DNA of 64,000 nt from Cercospora beticola (Eukaryota; Ascomycota; Dothideomycetes; Mycosphaerellales; Mycosphaerellaceae), in contig NC_088935.1 in the NCBI RefSeq assembly GCF_033473495.1, positions 2,356,001 through 2,420,000 of the forward strand, written 5' to 3'. A model generated the notes under the pieces. The model was not told the origin of the DNA, did no database searches, and saw only the letters and a list, made by a program, of their open reading frames with translations. The position numbers were made by a program, and so were the translations under genes. How positions within the stretch are numbered: the first letter of the stretch is position 1; every line of letters begins with the position of its first letter. Positions 10,474 through 22,100 of the stretch are shown piece by piece.

Positions 10474-11454
10474 ATGAATGGCTCTCCTCAGCTCAGCAGC
10501 TCCCCAGAGGAGACGCGCAACATGGGAAATGGAAATCTGCTCACACCCTCGCAACAAGGCGGCCCACGGCGCGGGAGTGGTGGTCTTCCGGCGCGGAATC
10601 GTGATGCTTCACCACATACCAACGGGAACACGCATAACCAGAACGCGCCGCCCTCTCCACGGTCGCCATCGACGGACACCAGCCAATGGAGCTCCGCCGT
10701 TGGCCATGCCACGACTGGCGGGAAGTCAGGACGTGTGATTGAGAAGCTCATGGCTGACAATGATCGTCTCAAGCGTGAGCTCAAAGAGCAAGTGATCAAA
10801 GCGGAGGAATTGCAACGAAGTGTTCAGATGTTCAAGCCTCGAATGGAATCGATTCAGGCCGAGAATGATAATTTGAGCCATCTCAGAGACGTGGACTCCG
10901 GATTATTGTCCAGACGAGAAAGAATCATACAGGAATTGAAGGCAGACTTGGCAAAAGAGAGAGAACGAAGCAAGGCCTTCGAGGATATGGCTCAGCGAAG
11001 TACTGCGGAAAGAGATGAAGCGGTCGAGGAGAAGCGAAGGGATCTGCAGATGATGGCGGAGCAGACGAAACATGCCCAACTTCATACAGAGATCCTGGAG
11101 AATAGTCACAGACAATTGAATCAGCAATACAAAGCTCGCGTAGAAGGTATCCGGACGGAAGTGCTGCAGTTGCAGCAAGAGAAAGAAGAAGACCGCAGGC
11201 GCTTGTCCAAGATGGACGTGGTATCAGATCAGATGCGACAGGAACTGGAACGGACAAGAAAGCTGCAAGCGGAGCTGGTGACAAAATGGGAGGAGCTACA
11301 ACAAGAGAAACAAGAGCGATTCCAGGAGCTTGAGAGGGAGGCGAGAGAGGAGAACGAGAAGACACGGAAGCTCAGCGTTGAAATGGATCAAGTCGTGAAC
11401 CAGATGCGCTGGGTGATGAACGTGAAGCGGAACACCAACTTGGATGGCAGCTAG
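10474..11454 (+). CDS. She3-like coiled-coil protein
   Basis: 326-aa single-exon protein. The first 85 residues are Ser/Pro/Asn-rich and disordered. From about residue 88 (GRVIEKLMADNDRLKRELKEQ) to residue 310 the protein is an almost continuous coiled coil ending QMRWVMNVKRN. This layout and the MADNDRLKRELKEQV start are typical of the filamentous fungal SWI5-dependent HO expression protein 3 (She3) family, an adaptor between RNA-binding protein and type V myosin in yeast. In filamentous fungi the role is not established. Other coiled-coil families remain possible. Confidence 0.65.
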   Translation: MNGSPQLSSSPEETRNMGNGNLLTPSQQGGPRRGSGGLPARNRDASPHTNGNTHNQNAPPSPRSPSTDTSQWSSAVGHATTGGKSGRVIEKLMADNDRLKRELKEQVIKAEELQRSVQMFKPRMESIQAENDNLSHLRDVDSGLLSRRERIIQELKADLAKERERSKAFEDMAQRSTAERDEAVEEKRRDLQMMAEQTKHAQLHTEILENSHRQLNQQYKARVEGIRTEVLQLQQEKEEDRRRLSKMDVVSDQMRQELERTRKLQAELVTKWEELQQEKQERFQELEREAREENEKTRKLSVEMDQVVNQMRWVMNVKRNTNLDGS

Positions 11455-11933
11455 ACGCGGCATGAACCCATCTCCACATATTTTTCTTTGCGATTTAGCG
11501 GGCGTCATGGCATTCATGAGAAATGACATTGATATCACGATACTGGCTTGGCCATTTGCCGACTGGAGCCAGGCTAGAGACTCTTGACAGTTGGGTTGGT
11601 TCGAGCAAGCAAGCGTTGGGCGCGAGGGGGTAGGGCGAGATACGAAACATAGATTAGACGGGTATCTTCACGAAGACTCGCAGGCCGTCTCTGGCACTCC
11701 GGCGCGTTCGCGACACTCTCATTCACGAGCAACTAAGCAGCGGCCAGCAGCGACGCGAGGCAGCGCGCGAGCGCGCCTGCCGTTTTGATCTCATGCTGTG
11801 CCGTTGCGCCTTCCGCACCTCGACCAGGGCAAACAAGTAAAGTCGCCGACCAGCGCCGCAACAGTACCATTGCTTCTTCACTCACAAACGCACACGCCCG
11901 GAACCTACACACCAGCCAGGCCTCGCCGCAATC
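11455..11933. other. Intergenic
   Basis: Upstream region and leader of the 11,934 gene. No gene recognised. Confidence 0.5.
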
Positions 11934-14900
11934 ATGGCTGCAGACGTTGCGCAATACCTGCACGCCACTTTGTATCGGTTCAACGAACAGGCCAGGGCTG
12001 AGGTCGTGACTCGATTTCGCAAGGCAATTGGGGATGACGAGATCAATATCTCCTACTCGTCCATCACTGACGTATTCTTTCTTCAATGCGATTCTCAGCA
12101 AGGCGCCGCGGCCGACTTCGAGCTCAATCGAGTCATCAATGAATACATCAATGAGGAAATCCAAACAGCCGAGAAGGAAGATGTAAGCGGGCGCCGTCGA
12201 GTCCGTGATGGGTCGCTGGTTGACACTGATTGTGCACAGCGTGTACCTCATATCGTTCGCTTCCCGGAAAGCAACTTCGATGACCTGGCCGTAGTGGACG
12301 AGGGCAAAGAGCGACCTGATAGTTCACGCCTCGCGCGACAACCACGAAGCTCTATTCCTCGCACGCAGATTGTCATCGCACCGGAAGACGAAGCAAAAGT
12401 GGTGAAGTTGTTCCCGCTCCACGAGCTTCAAGCCCATGGGCTACTGGAAAGATGTCTGGCGTCACTCACCAACAAGTCCGAGACGCTTCTTAACACAGGC
12501 CTCGTTTGTCGCGCGGCGCGATGGTGTCCGCAAGACGGTCACATCTTCAATGGACGTACCGCTGGCCGCAGCTCCGTGTCAGTCTCCGAGCAGACCTTGG
12601 ACCTGCCCCCCTTTGGGATTTTTTTTGACCGCAGAGAAGGAGTGCAGCTCCTTGAGCCACCAAACACCAATCGAGAGGAAAACACTACCGTCAAACAGTG
12701 GCTCGAAGGCATCGGCCAGACGCGACAGGGGCCATTGGACGCCAGCGTGGACATCCCAAAGGACGCGAAGCAACACTTAGCTTCGGCTCAAACACACACT
12801 GGTAAGTTATGCTGCCGATAAAGATGCTGCCCATGTAGGATTTCACAGTTATGCTAACAAAACACCAGCCGGACGTGCTCGTGTGGTGAAAGGCTTAGCT
12901 ATCGTGCCAGCCGATCAGGCTTCTGACAAATCGGGAGAATCGTCAGAGAGCGAAAGTGACGACGATGACTTTGCAGCGATACTCCAACCAACGTCCACTC
13001 CGAGCATGGTCCCATTCAGGGAAACAAGCAAGAGGCAAGCTCTAAACACTGGAGATAGCGCGAAGCATCACCCGTCGCTACAAGCCTCTGCCGTAAACAC
13101 CAGTAACGGTCCTTTGTTACGCGATCTCAAGAAGGAACACATCGTTGGCGATGTTCATTCTTGCGGAACGTCTGTTCTACACGATATGAGCATGCTTGTA
13201 CCAGAACGCAGTATACTGAGCCACGAAGGCCGCTCTACTGCGCCTTCCACACGAGCTGTGAAACTAAGAACGAGTCAGGAAGAGCAGAATTCGGAGCAGG
13301 AATGGGCCACAGACAAGACACATGCAAAGGTTGATCCGATTGGGCTGTTATCTAACCCAGCGAATACTGCACGGTGGCAGAATGAGAATTACGTCGCTGT
13401 GGATCGCAAGAGCAAAGCGAAGGAAAGCCGACTGAAACCCCGAGGCAAACAGCTGGCGGACTTGTCGTCAATCGCTGAGACTCGTCCTCACTTACGAGGC
13501 GCAGACCCCAGCCACTCATTCGACCCCCGAGGCGACACGGGCACAGGCTCAGACCTGGCGAGCTCTGCAGCAAAGGAACAGGCTAACCGCGACGCTGAAG
13601 GTGCGGCTGTGCCCTGGTCGATGTCAGTCGCTCACACATGGCAGAAGACTGGCCGACTGATTGACCCTGGGTCTCCGGAGCCAGGCTTGCAATCAGTCAA
13701 CGTGCCTCCAGGACTGAAAGGAGGGCCGGAAACTCATCAGGAACAGCACAAAGAGGCATCGACAGGCGTGAACACCACTGGTATTCTTGTTGAGTTCGGA
13801 GAAGTCGCAGACCAGGATCGTGCTGCGCAAAATCCTGTCCAACCAGCACCACAGTTGCTTTCAGGATCCCGCCCTCCACTTCAGCAAGGGCCTGGAGACC
13901 TCGATGCGTTTCAAGTCGGGTCAGCACGTGGAGACCAAGGAGAGGATACAATCGTCGAGAGCATCCAGCGGCTGCCCAAGAACTACGCCAAGCGGCACAA
14001 CACGATGCGGCAGAAAGCTGGAAAGAACGTCAAAGGCAAGAAGGGCAAAAAGATGGCCGCAGACCAGAAGTTCAAGGCACAGTTGGAGCTGCCCGATCCT
14101 GTGCCAGCCCCGAAGAGAAAGCAGCATATCCCGGGAATCGCGAAAGTCGCCGTGCGAGAGACCGTTACTGGTACCAGTAATGCTCAGACTCCGAGTGATA
14201 ACACTACACAACCTGCGAGACTGAAGCCGTCGACAAGGATCACGAAGGACAACCATGCGTTCGGTGAACTGCTACAAAGTGAGAAGCAGAAGCAAGAGGC
14301 GCATGATGATGACAATGATGCGTCGCCACATCCGCCAAAGTTGATCGCTCGCTTGGGGTTGTTACTGCTTCGCCTAGACGAGAGAAATCAGGAGTTTGAC
14401 CGTAGCGCCACGGATCCGATCTCGATGCAGACGAGTCTACGCGAGATCAACCCACGCACACATTTCTTGCCGAGATTGACAACTTGCTCCGTTGATGCTG
14501 CGAGTCTTATCGACAGAGTACTCGTCATCGGAGATGCCGCAGTATCTCAGTTTTCGTCCTCGCGTTTTGAGCTCATTATTCGGGAAACGGCCACAGGAAA
14601 ACTCTTGAAACTCACACTCTCCGCAACAGAGCAGGACGGTGAGCCCGGGCAATATACTGTCAAGGCAAATGAGCATACACGCCTGGGAGAAGCATGCTGC
14701 CACCTCGTTGCGCATGTGTGGGATGCGCAGGTGTCTCTTGTGCAGCCTGCCCCGGATTATGCATTTCCGTCGCCAGAAGCCATCAACGACTTCATTGCAT
14801 CGATGGCAACAGATGAGACGCCGCCCTCTTTTCGAGCGCAGACATCGAACGGTGTCTTCACACTTGAGAAAGTGCTCGCAAAGCGTATTATCGAGATTCA

Positions 14901-15207
14901 AAAGCCAGGAATGTCGTTCCAGCTGTGCGAGATCCAAGATCTCGTGACCGAGTATCAGGACCTTGGCAGCTACAACTTTCGTGCGTTGGCACGGTCGCGG
15001 GAGGAGATGATAGAAGAGCAGAGATATTGGTTTGAAGCACAGTGGGAGACCACTGACCTCTCGCGAGCCGATGACCTGCAGCTCTATGTGAACGAGACAA
15101 TTCAGCAGATGGACAACATTGGCCTTAAGAATCAGGGGCCTTACGTTGTGTCACAAGACTACCGCTCAGATGACGAGTCGGAGGTGGTTGAACAGCCTTT
15201 CTGGTGA
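11934..15207 (+). CDS. Unknown large protein, about 1,049 aa
   Basis: I propose three exons: 11934-12182, 12240-12801 and 12869-15207. The second intron (GTAAGT...CTAAC...CCAG) is required, because the frame otherwise ends at 12821. The first (GTAAGC...GCACAG, 57 nt) is stop-free and a multiple of three, so retention would add 19 residues. The N-terminal 80 residues are a compact helical module (VAQYLHATLYRFNEQARAEV). The middle is long, polar and disordered with an acidic Ser run (SESESDDDDF) and a Lys-rich patch near residue 670 (KNVKGKKGKKM). The last 220 residues look folded again and could be a conserved fungal domain. I do not recognise the family; no enzymatic motif seen. Confidence 0.75.
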
Positions 15208-15366
15208 GGGATCTGTTTTTGGACAAGAGAGCTTATTGTGGACTTGAGGAAACTCTGAGACGAGGCGATGTCTATTGACTTGTACAACATACACGTGGAC
15301 GAAAACAGGTACTGGGGATAGGATAGCTTAATAGCAGTGTGTAACATTGTGAATCTGGAAGCTAGG

Positions 15367-17055
15367 CTAAGCCTTGTACAGTGTGTCCAAGAACCCGGTC
15401 GCAAGATGCTTCACAATACTCTTGTCTGGAATACTGCCAGCAACGCCATATAGCGCCGCTGCGTCACCTTTCTTGGAGGTGACATTGCCCTTGCAAGATT
15501 CCACGACGTCCTCCAGATCCTTGATCAAGTCATCAACAGCATTTGAGACTGGCATGGTGACCGCCACGTGTATTGCCGGTGGATCTTGCAATGCATTGAG
15601 ATGCCACCCCTTGCTCGACATCGCATCAGCGATATCGTAAATGTCCACGTCCAGATGTGGTGTGCTGTGATTATCCTGCGCTCTGAATGCGACAACTGAT
15701 ACCATCGGCTTGCCAATGACCGCAATGCTGTGTCGCAACTTATCCGAGCTTCGAATAGCATCTTCGATCTGCTTGGCAGCAGAAACGATCTTCAAGCAGG
15801 TGTTGACATAGCCATCCTCGCCTAGGCGCATTAAACTTGCCCAGCATCCAGCAATCAGTGCGCCAGGTCGACTTCCTGCCATGTTCGGCGAAGCATAAAC
15901 GCCGCCAGTCCAGTCTGGGCAGACGTAGTATTGGTACTTGCGCATCTCGGCTGAGCGATAGAGTACCACGCTGTTTCCTTTTGGGGCGAATCCATACTTG
16001 TGTGTGTCGACGCTGATGGACGTCACACCTGGGAGGCGGAAATCGAAATCGGGAGACGGGAAGCCTGCCTTGGAGAGAAAGGCGATCACGAATGATCCGA
16101 GGCAGCAGTCGACGTGAAGGGGCAACTTGTACTTCACAGCCAGTCGCGACAACGCGGGAATGTCGTCCACAATTCCGTGAGGGAAATTGGGCGCTGATCC
16201 AACAAGGAGAATCGTGTTTGAGTTGATGAGGCGTCTGACCATTGACACATCGACTCTGTAGCTTGGTGCAGGACAGTCTACGAGATGCAGCTTGATCTTG
16301 AAGTATTCGCATGCTTTGCGGAAAGCCGTGTGTCCGGTCTTTGGCAAGATCATCTCCGGCTCCGTCACCCCTCGTTCGTGGTATGCCTTTTGCCTTGCCG
16401 CGAGGACTGCGACAAGAATGCTTTCCGTGCCGCCAGACGTAGTCACTCCCGCACCGGTGTCTGCTGGAGCATTGAAAAGTCCCAATGTCATGGCCACGAC
16501 CTCAGCCTCCATCTTGCGCACACCTGGAAATACGTCTGGGTGTATGGGGTTGCTCACACCGAACATTTTGAAAGCATCGCCCTGGAGCTCTGCCAGTTCG
16601 TCTCCGCCATGGTATACTGCGCCGCTGACTCTGCCATCTTCCCACCTGGTGTGATCCATCCCGCCCAACCTTTCCAACTCGGCACGCACTTGTTCGGGCG
16701 TCCATCCTTGCGCTGGCAATGCTTTGTAGTTGATCACTCCAGGCCCGCTCGGTACGAGTTTGTTCTGCAAATCTGTGATCGCCTTCTTGACGTCTGCTTG
16801 GACTTTAGCCTGTACGAAGGGCAGGCTGAGGAAGACGCTGTACAATCGTCGGTAGACATCGCGGTATAAAAGCTGGATCGAGCCGACGATGCCGTAGCCA
16901 CGCAGCCGGAGTAGTGTCTTTCGTGTTAGTCGGAGGAGGAAGAGCGCGAGGAGCAGGTTGCGCAAAGCGTCGACGCTCTGAGATACGATCAATTGGCGAC
17001 CCTTGGGTGTTCTGACGTTGTACTGCTTGCGCAGCTGAGGAGAGAGGAGCGCCAT
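15367..17055 (-). CDS. dpl1: Sphingosine-1-phosphate lyase
   Basis: 562 aa, single exon. PLP-dependent enzyme of the endoplasmic reticulum that cleaves long-chain base phosphates to a fatty aldehyde and phosphoethanolamine, the exit step of sphingolipid breakdown. A membrane anchor lies at residues 31-45 (LRNLLLALFLLRL). The group II decarboxylase fold carries TTSGGTESI (205-213), the PLP-aspartate region HVDCCLGSF (314-322) and the PLP lysine Lys353 in SVDTHKYGFAPKG. GVYASPNMAGSRPG follows, as in eukaryotic S1P lyases. Length matches yeast Dpl1. The start ATG at 17055 has no plausible upstream alternative. Confidence 0.96.
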   Translation of the reverse strand: MALLSPQLRKQYNVRTPKGRQLIVSQSVDALRNLLLALFLLRLTRKTLLRLRGYGIVGSIQLLYRDVYRRLYSVFLSLPFVQAKVQADVKKAITDLQNKLVPSGPGVINYKALPAQGWTPEQVRAELERLGGMDHTRWEDGRVSGAVYHGGDELAELQGDAFKMFGVSNPIHPDVFPGVRKMEAEVVAMTLGLFNAPADTGAGVTTSGGTESILVAVLAARQKAYHERGVTEPEMILPKTGHTAFRKACEYFKIKLHLVDCPAPSYRVDVSMVRRLINSNTILLVGSAPNFPHGIVDDIPALSRLAVKYKLPLHVDCCLGSFVIAFLSKAGFPSPDFDFRLPGVTSISVDTHKYGFAPKGNSVVLYRSAEMRKYQYYVCPDWTGGVYASPNMAGSRPGALIAGCWASLMRLGEDGYVNTCLKIVSAAKQIEDAIRSSDKLRHSIAVIGKPMVSVVAFRAQDNHSTPHLDVDIYDIADAMSSKGWHLNALQDPPAIHVAVTMPVSNAVDDLIKDLEDVVESCKGNVTSKKGDAAALYGVAGSIPDKSIVKHLATGFLDTLYKA

Positions 17056-17653
17056 GACTGGTGCAGTAGACGGCTACGATGTCGCTTCAGTCACAGCAGA
17101 AGCATGATGATGTGACATTATATCGCCACTGTCTCGTTGCGTCTGGTTTCATGGTCAACATTCAAGATTCAAGGTCAAGGGTGGATGCCGCGGACAGCGC
17201 GGTCGCCCCACCGGACGGAGGCTGTCACATGCCTCCATTTGCCGATACCGAACAATGCATCACTTCTACTGGCCTTCGACAGCTGCACTATACTTCATCG
17301 CGATATGGCTCACAAGTGCTGTATAGCCTCGAGAGCGAGAACGACGGCCCTGCCAGCATGATCGTTGCGGCCAATCGACTCGAACCAGTGCAATGCTAGC
17401 TACTCATGCAACACCTCTGCACTACAATCCGGTCTTTGGAGCAAGCGGTCATCCTGTCGAGAGAGAAGCTGCAGCCTGGAGTGACAAAGAATTTGCTGTA
17501 CAAGCACAAGCACATCGATTGAGGCTCTAACACAGGATGAGCTCAAATCGTTATTCTCACACCAATCTCTGAGGGAATGACCACTCACCATGTTTTCTTC
17601 CATTCCAGTACAGACTCATCTCTTTTCTCACACTGCGACAAGCGAAAGTTGCC
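17056..17653. other. Intergenic, divergent promoter of dpl1
   Basis: Upstream region of dpl1 (minus) and of the unknown plus-strand gene. No gene recognised. Confidence 0.5.
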
Positions 17654-18772
17654 ATGAAGGCTCTGGTGGTGGCGATGATTGCATTCGCACAGGACATCAA
17701 ACAGCAGGAATCAACCGTGCAGCCATTTCTTAAGCCCGTGTCGTGCTTTCCAGTTCACAGGAGCTGCCTTGAACTTGCCATAGACTTGGGTGTAGCAGAC
17801 AGATGTCACCACCTTGTGCTTGTCGTACAGCTGACCTCTTACCACGATACGCGCAGGCCACGATTGGCACGGAACTTCCAGCACAGCATTACTTTGACGA
17901 AGCCACTACTGCACACAGCGAGCGCAATGGCACATCGGATTTGTTGCCCATCTCGGCGATCAGAGGAATTGACACCAGAGCTTCCATGCAGAGCACCGAT
18001 GACCCTTGATGGAACGTTAACATTTGCCTTTCTGCCAGAGGACCACCCACATGGCAGAAGGTTTCATTTATCGCCAGTCGACATGGGCATATTGAAAAGC
18101 CCTCGAATCACAGACAAGATCAGATTGAAAATGAGCAAGAAAAGCTCCAGGACGTTGAAGAAAGAGCTCGATCGACTGGCCGAGCCTCCATACAACGAAG
18201 ACGCTCATATTTTGACATCCACCGAGGTCCTCGAGATTGCCGGGCCCGGCCAACTGGGCATCGATGGGACAAGAGACTTCAATCACAGCAGCGACCATGT
18301 GCCTCCCAGGACCACACAACGCTTTGGAAGCCTAGACTTGACCGCAGGCGAATCTACTGGTCGTAACATTGTCAGCAGCCCATCCATCTACTCAAGATCG
18401 CAAAGCAGAGTCGAAGAGGCGCCACATCAGGACATTGGCACACCAACGGGGAGAAAACTTGCCAGCGCTGCAGACACGCAGGGCATGTCCTATCGCAGCA
18501 TTCTACCTCGCCAGCCATCAATGACCACGCTCACGTTTCCACGCTCGCACTCACGACAGCTGAGTAACATGCAGCCACCGCAGCCTATCAGCAAGCACGC
18601 CCATCACTTCAGCGTGCATTCGAGAACTTGGAGCGGCTCCACAGAAAGCACCATCTTGCGCAGATTAGAGCAGTCCGCCTTTGATTGTCCGCCTGATTCA
18701 AGTGTCGTGGCTGAGAATCGTTGGTCGCCGCCTACCAACAAGCACAAGCTCAGCGCGAAGGTCAGTGGCTAG
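17654..18772 (+). CDS. Unknown Ser/Pro-rich protein
   Basis: An open frame of 372 codons from ATG 17654. The first 90 codons read poorly as protein, and an in-frame ATG at 17927 (MAHRICCPSRR) is an equally good or better start, giving 281 aa. The rest is basic and then Ser/Thr/Pro-rich with arginine-directed phosphorylation-like motifs (RQPSMTTL, RSHSRQLS), suggesting a disordered regulatory protein. KIRLKMSKKSSRTLKKELDRL near residue 155 of the long form may be a short coiled coil. I recognise no family. Introns in the 5' part are possible. Confidence 0.5.
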   Translation: MKALVVAMIAFAQDIKQQESTVQPFLKPVSCFPVHRSCLELAIDLGVADRCHHLVLVVQLTSYHDTRRPRLARNFQHSITLTKPLLHTASAMAHRICCPSRRSEELTPELPCRAPMTLDGTLTFAFLPEDHPHGRRFHLSPVDMGILKSPRITDKIRLKMSKKSSRTLKKELDRLAEPPYNEDAHILTSTEVLEIAGPGQLGIDGTRDFNHSSDHVPPRTTQRFGSLDLTAGESTGRNIVSSPSIYSRSQSRVEEAPHQDIGTPTGRKLASAADTQGMSYRSILPRQPSMTTLTFPRSHSRQLSNMQPPQPISKHAHHFSVHSRTWSGSTESTILRRLEQSAFDCPPDSSVVAENRWSPPTNKHKLSAKVSG

Positions 18773-19165
18773 GAGTCGCTGCACAAGGAGCGCCTGTAAC
18801 GGGTGCCCGGTTGCTGGCAAGAACAATGCTTGATTACGCTTCACGAAAAGCCGCAACATGCAAGATGGTCGCAGGGGGTTCACCGTGATTCTGGACGGAA
18901 AACAGGCGTAACATGGGCAGAGGAGTAGGTGGGATGCGGGACAGAGCAATTTGTGCAGAAACATCGTGAGTAGACTAGAGAGTCTATTTTGTGGCATTAT
19001 TGGAGTACGAGCATTGTATCCAGACTTTGAGCTATCAAACTCATGCAATGGTCAAACGATGACAAAGTGCATTGTCAGTCCTGATCTCGCCCGAGCTCGA
19101 GCTCGAGACCTGTTGTCATTCTCTGACCCCAAAGTGAATCGTGGCATCGGACATGCCGAATTGCT
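18773..19165. other. Intergenic, convergent 3' ends
   Basis: Lies between the stop codons of the unknown gene and prp5. A GCTCGAGCTCGAG palindromic run is at about 19094-19106; nothing else seen. Confidence 0.5.
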
Positions 19166-22100
19166 TTAGATGACCTTGTAACGACCACCGCCACCAGAGC
19201 GAGCCTCTGCTTCTTGGGCTTGGATCGTGCCCTCAGTCAAATGGCGAGACAAGTCGCGCATTGCCGACTGCACAGCAATCTCGGTGTCGCCCTCCACCAA
19301 AATGTACAGTTTTGGAGCGTCGTTGGGACCCACCTCTTTGCCTGGCGGATAGTACTCTCCCTTCGAAGTGATGGAAGTGCCCGTTGCCTCGAGGATCTTC
19401 GCGACGTTCGTCCGATTCGTGACAGCCCAGCGAGCCTTCTGCGGGAAATCGTTGATCTCCAAGGTGGAATGGAAGGCACCTGCGTCAGGACCGCGGTTGT
19501 CGATTGGAGCTCCTGGACGCGTCGCTCCTTTGGTACCCAGACGACCATTAATGGCAGCTGCAGCGGCCGCCGCTTTGGCAACAGGATCGTTGAGGGCAGG
19601 GGTATTGGCGGCTGGGATTTCCGTCTTCTGCACCTTGAGCGCGTTGCTCAGATGAGCCGCCAGGTCGCTGCGCATGATATCGCCGGTACTCTTGGGCTTC
19701 TCCTCAGACTGCTCGGCCTGTGCATCGCGCTCTGTGACCTTGCCTGCAGCTTTAGCAACAAGCTTCTCGACTTCGGTTTCTTTCTTGTCCTTATCTTTCT
19801 TGCCATCGTCTTCCTCGTCTGGCTCGTCACCCGTCTTGTAGAGGTTCTTCTCGCGTGCGCGCTCGGCAGCGCGGGCGGCGTCAAGCCTCTCGATACCATG
19901 ACCACCGAATCCCGAGCCTGCCTTGCTTGCCTGTCCCGCTTGCACCTTCTTCTTGTGCGAAGCTGCCATCTCTTTGAGTGTTTCCGGCACCTCCTGCTTG
20001 CTATCCTCGAGACAGCGCACCAGGAATGGAGCATAGTGTTCTTGCTCTGGTGTCAGGAAGGTCACTGCAGTACCAGTATTGCCAGCGCGTCCTGTACGAC
20101 CAGCACGATGCACGTAGTCTTCGCCATGATTAGGGGAGTCGTAGTTGATGACCAGCTTCAGTTGCTTTACATCGAGTCCTCTGGCAGCCACCGACGTTGC
20201 CACCATAATAGGGATGGCTCCTGCTTTGAAGTCGAGAATAGCTTGGTCGCGATCAATCTGCTCGCGACCTCCATGCACTGAGACACTCGTATATCCCTTC
20301 TTGTGCAATTCTTTGAAGATCTGGTCGGCCGTCTCTTGCCGCTCCACGAATATCAGAGATCGCGCGTCCTCGTCCGCTTCGTGTAGGTTGCCAAGCAACT
20401 CAAGCACACGTCGGAACTTGGTTTCCTCAGGTCTGACTTCGATCATTTGTGTGATCTCAGCCGCAACAACGCTGCGGCCACCCACGACGATTTCGATAGG
20501 TCTCGTAAGAGCCTTCCGAGCAAGAGTTTCCATCTTCTTGGGGAATGTTGCCGAGAACAGTACCGTTTGACGGTCAGGCCGGATGTTGCCCAGTATTCTC
20601 TGGATTTGCGGCTCGAATCCCATGTCGAACATGCGATCAGCTTCGTCAAGGACCACATAAGTGACTCGTCGCAAATTCGTGACACGTCCCTGGTTAGCAG
20701 CAAGGAGATCAATCAGACGGCCTGGCGTACATACCACCATCTCCGCACCTCGCTTGAGTTCGGCAATCTGATCTTTAATGGGCGCTCCGCCGTAGGCGCA
20801 GACACCGCGCAAGTTGAGCGCCTTGAGGTAGGGCTTGCATTCACGGTGAATTTGTACAGCAAGTTCTCGAGTCGGCGCCATTATCAGCCCGATGGGACCC
20901 TCCAGGTTTGCTACTGGGCGTTGGTCTTTGATATGCCTGAACATGGGCAGAGTAAAGGCCAAAGTTTTGCCGGAGCCTGTCTTCGCAATTCCAATGGTGT
21001 CGCGACCAGACATGATGGCTGGCAGCGCCTGTGACTGAATTGAGGTTGGCGATTCGAATTTGTTTGCCTTGATGACATCCAGAATCTGGGCGCCGAAACC
21101 ACATTGCGACCATTTCGTGATTGGCTTAGGCTGGTCGATTCCCCGAACGGTGATGTTATCAAGTTCGGCTCTCAAGGTCGTAACGTCCTCTGCGCTCATC
21201 TCGGAGACCTCGGCGGACTCGCGGTAGAAATTCTTTTCAAAGTCCTCATAATCAACCTTGCTGTGATCAACCGCCGCAACCTCCTTCTTGTTGCGTTTGC
21301 CTCCGCCTCTCAATAAATCTTCCGGATTTTCACCAACAGCATCAAGGTCAGGGCCATCGTCCTCGTCAAAGAGTTGTGGCTCGCGATTGCTTCGCTTTCC
21401 AAGACTGCGAGGACGTGGTTGGCGCTCAATATCTTGGTCCAGATTGTTCATGAACGCATCTAGAGGGTCGATGTCTTCGTCCACTTCCATCGCTTCCGCT
21501 TCGTTTCCAGCTGCTTGGCCGTTCTGCTCTGAGCTCTTAGCATCAGCCATTGCGATGTCCTGTTGCTCAGCATGTGCTTCCTCGGCCCGCTTCTGAGCTG
21601 CCAGGCGTGCTGCCTCAGCCTCTTCCTCGTCACTACGCAGCTCGTCATGATCGTCATCGTCGTGTTCGTCGTCAGCACCGTCGGGCACGGTAGACCCATC
21701 AGTCGCTTCGAGGGCAAGATCAGGAAGTTTCCTAAACTTTCGCTGCTCGCCCTCATCCTCATCCAAAGCATTGCCGGTCTTGGACACATTTAGCTTATCT
21801 GGTTGTCTCTCATTTGCAGCCTTGTTGAGGCCGAAACCAGTAATTTTGGCATCAGCTGCGCCCAATACTACCGGTTTGGATGGAGCGCGTTTTGCGATTG
21901 AAGCACTGTCCGCGCTAGTACCTGCAGGAATGGCGGCATCATCGCCCAGAGTGGCATTTGAGACCTTCGATTTCTTGTCAATTTGCTTCTTAATGGCTTT
22001 TGGGTCGAACTTGGGCTGAGATGCTGATACGGGCGTGGATGGTTGCTGACTGCTCGTTGGGGATGCGATGTCGGCGGTTGTTGGAGTCCCATCACCGGCG

